A stretch of DNA of 64,000 bases from Alloascoidea africana. Taxonomy: Eukaryota; Ascomycota; Alloascoideomycetes; Alloascoideales; Alloascoideaceae. The position numbers and the translations under genes were made by a program. Where the stretch lies: the NCBI GenBank assembly GCA_030581615.1, contig JAKTTT010000055.1:1-64000 (forward strand). The letters are read 5' to 3'. The notes beneath the pieces are model-generated. The model was not told the DNA's origin and did no database searches. It worked only from the letters and a program-made list of their open reading frames with translations. The first letter of the stretch is position 1; each line of letters starts with the position of its first letter. Positions 63,663 through 64,000 of this stretch are shown here, in pieces.

Positions 63663-64000
63663 ATCAGTTATATGCGTCAAAATCTTTTAAAATACATTTA
63701 CAAGGACTCTGATGCTGCAACTGTCCGCGTCGATAATGTCGACAAAGTATCCCAATATCTGAACTACAGGTACCTGGGTTCTATCGAATGCGGCAATCGC
63801 ATTATGGCATATCCCTCACAAGCCTCTTCCCCTACTGTATATTTTTTGGCATTACATCTGGAGAACGGTCAGATGGTTCATTTTGATCCAAATTCTTCAA
63901 GTGACGAAATTCAAACCAGAATTGCGAACCAAAAGAAAACTACACTTTTGGCTTGGTTCGAGTACAACTTACACAACACGAATGGTCGACATCTCACATA
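63663..64000 (+). mobile_element. Helitron fragment, later protein segment, runs off the window
   Basis: The + frame containing NLLKYIYKDSDAATVRV, VDKVSQYLNYRYLGSIECG, YFLALHLENGQMVHFDP and TTLLAWFEYN matches the part of the Helitron polyprotein just after the Helitron-like N domain (KYIYKG..., DARYVSxxE..., AVHLPNQQ..., LTAWFxxN in relatives). It is open to the right edge. In a whole element this segment would follow the zinc-finger segment on the same strand, so the middle part is missing and an inverted copy lies in its place. Confidence 0.88.

Noticed and set aside
63437-63712. 91-codon + frame at the right end
   Set aside because: It is antisense to the open minus-strand Helitron frame, so an artefact.

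Overview
The window looks like a chromosome arm from an early-diverging budding yeast (Saccharomycotina). The genes are yeast-type: DASH subunit Dad3, War1-like Zn2Cys6 factor, Sfp1, Yfh7, Ssh1, Tae1, Trm734/Rtt10, Spc105. Several genes carry short introns with CTAAC/CTAAT branch points and loose 5' splice sites. eIF3l and MPDU1, which Saccharomyces cerevisiae lacks, are present. CTG stands at conserved leucines (for example in the Arl3 G1 region), so this is not a CUG-Ser yeast. The exact genus cannot be fixed from the sequence alone.

Left part (1-7.9 kb): the 3' end of a TBC-domain Rab GAP, RPS25 with a 5'-UTR intron and a Tbf1/Cbf1-type promoter, divergent POM33-like and DAD3 genes, ARC40, and a Mid2/Wsc-like cell-wall sensor. 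A 7.1-kb stretch without a convincing gene follows (7.9-15.0 kb), full of short tandem repeats, upstream of an RCK1/RCK2-type stress kinase (15.0-17.5 kb). Next come YFH7 (19.5 kb), a vacuolar-type SulP/SLC26 anion transporter with STAS domain (22.5 kb), an orphan acidic protein (27.2 kb) isolated by long intergenic DNA, a War1-like regulator (31-34 kb) divergent from a small protein with an acylation-type N terminus, and a kinesin-5 (36.6-39.8 kb).

Right part (42-61.5 kb): dense and intron-rich. SFP1 (2 exons) is divergent from an F-box gene; then MPDU1, ARL3 (6 exons), eIF3l (2), TRM734 (2), SPC105/KNL1 (2, with about 13 MELT-like repeats and two PP1-docking motifs), SSH1 (4, first exon 10 nt) and TAE1 (3). 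I rebuilt these gene models by hand from splice signals and reading phase; the resulting lengths agree with the families (Arl3 199 aa, Ssh1 482 aa, Tae1 252 aa).

The right end (62.9-64.0 kb) holds rearranged Helitron (rolling-circle DNA transposon) pieces: two diverged copies of the N-terminal zinc-finger/Helitron-like segment arranged as an inverted repeat, followed by a + strand piece encoding a later part of the same protein and running off the window. No tRNA, rRNA or CRISPR array was seen.

Two window-wide traits stand out: many genes are GC-rich at the 5' end and AT-rich at the 3' end, and hexanucleotide microsatellites occur at about twenty places, in both coding and non-coding DNA.
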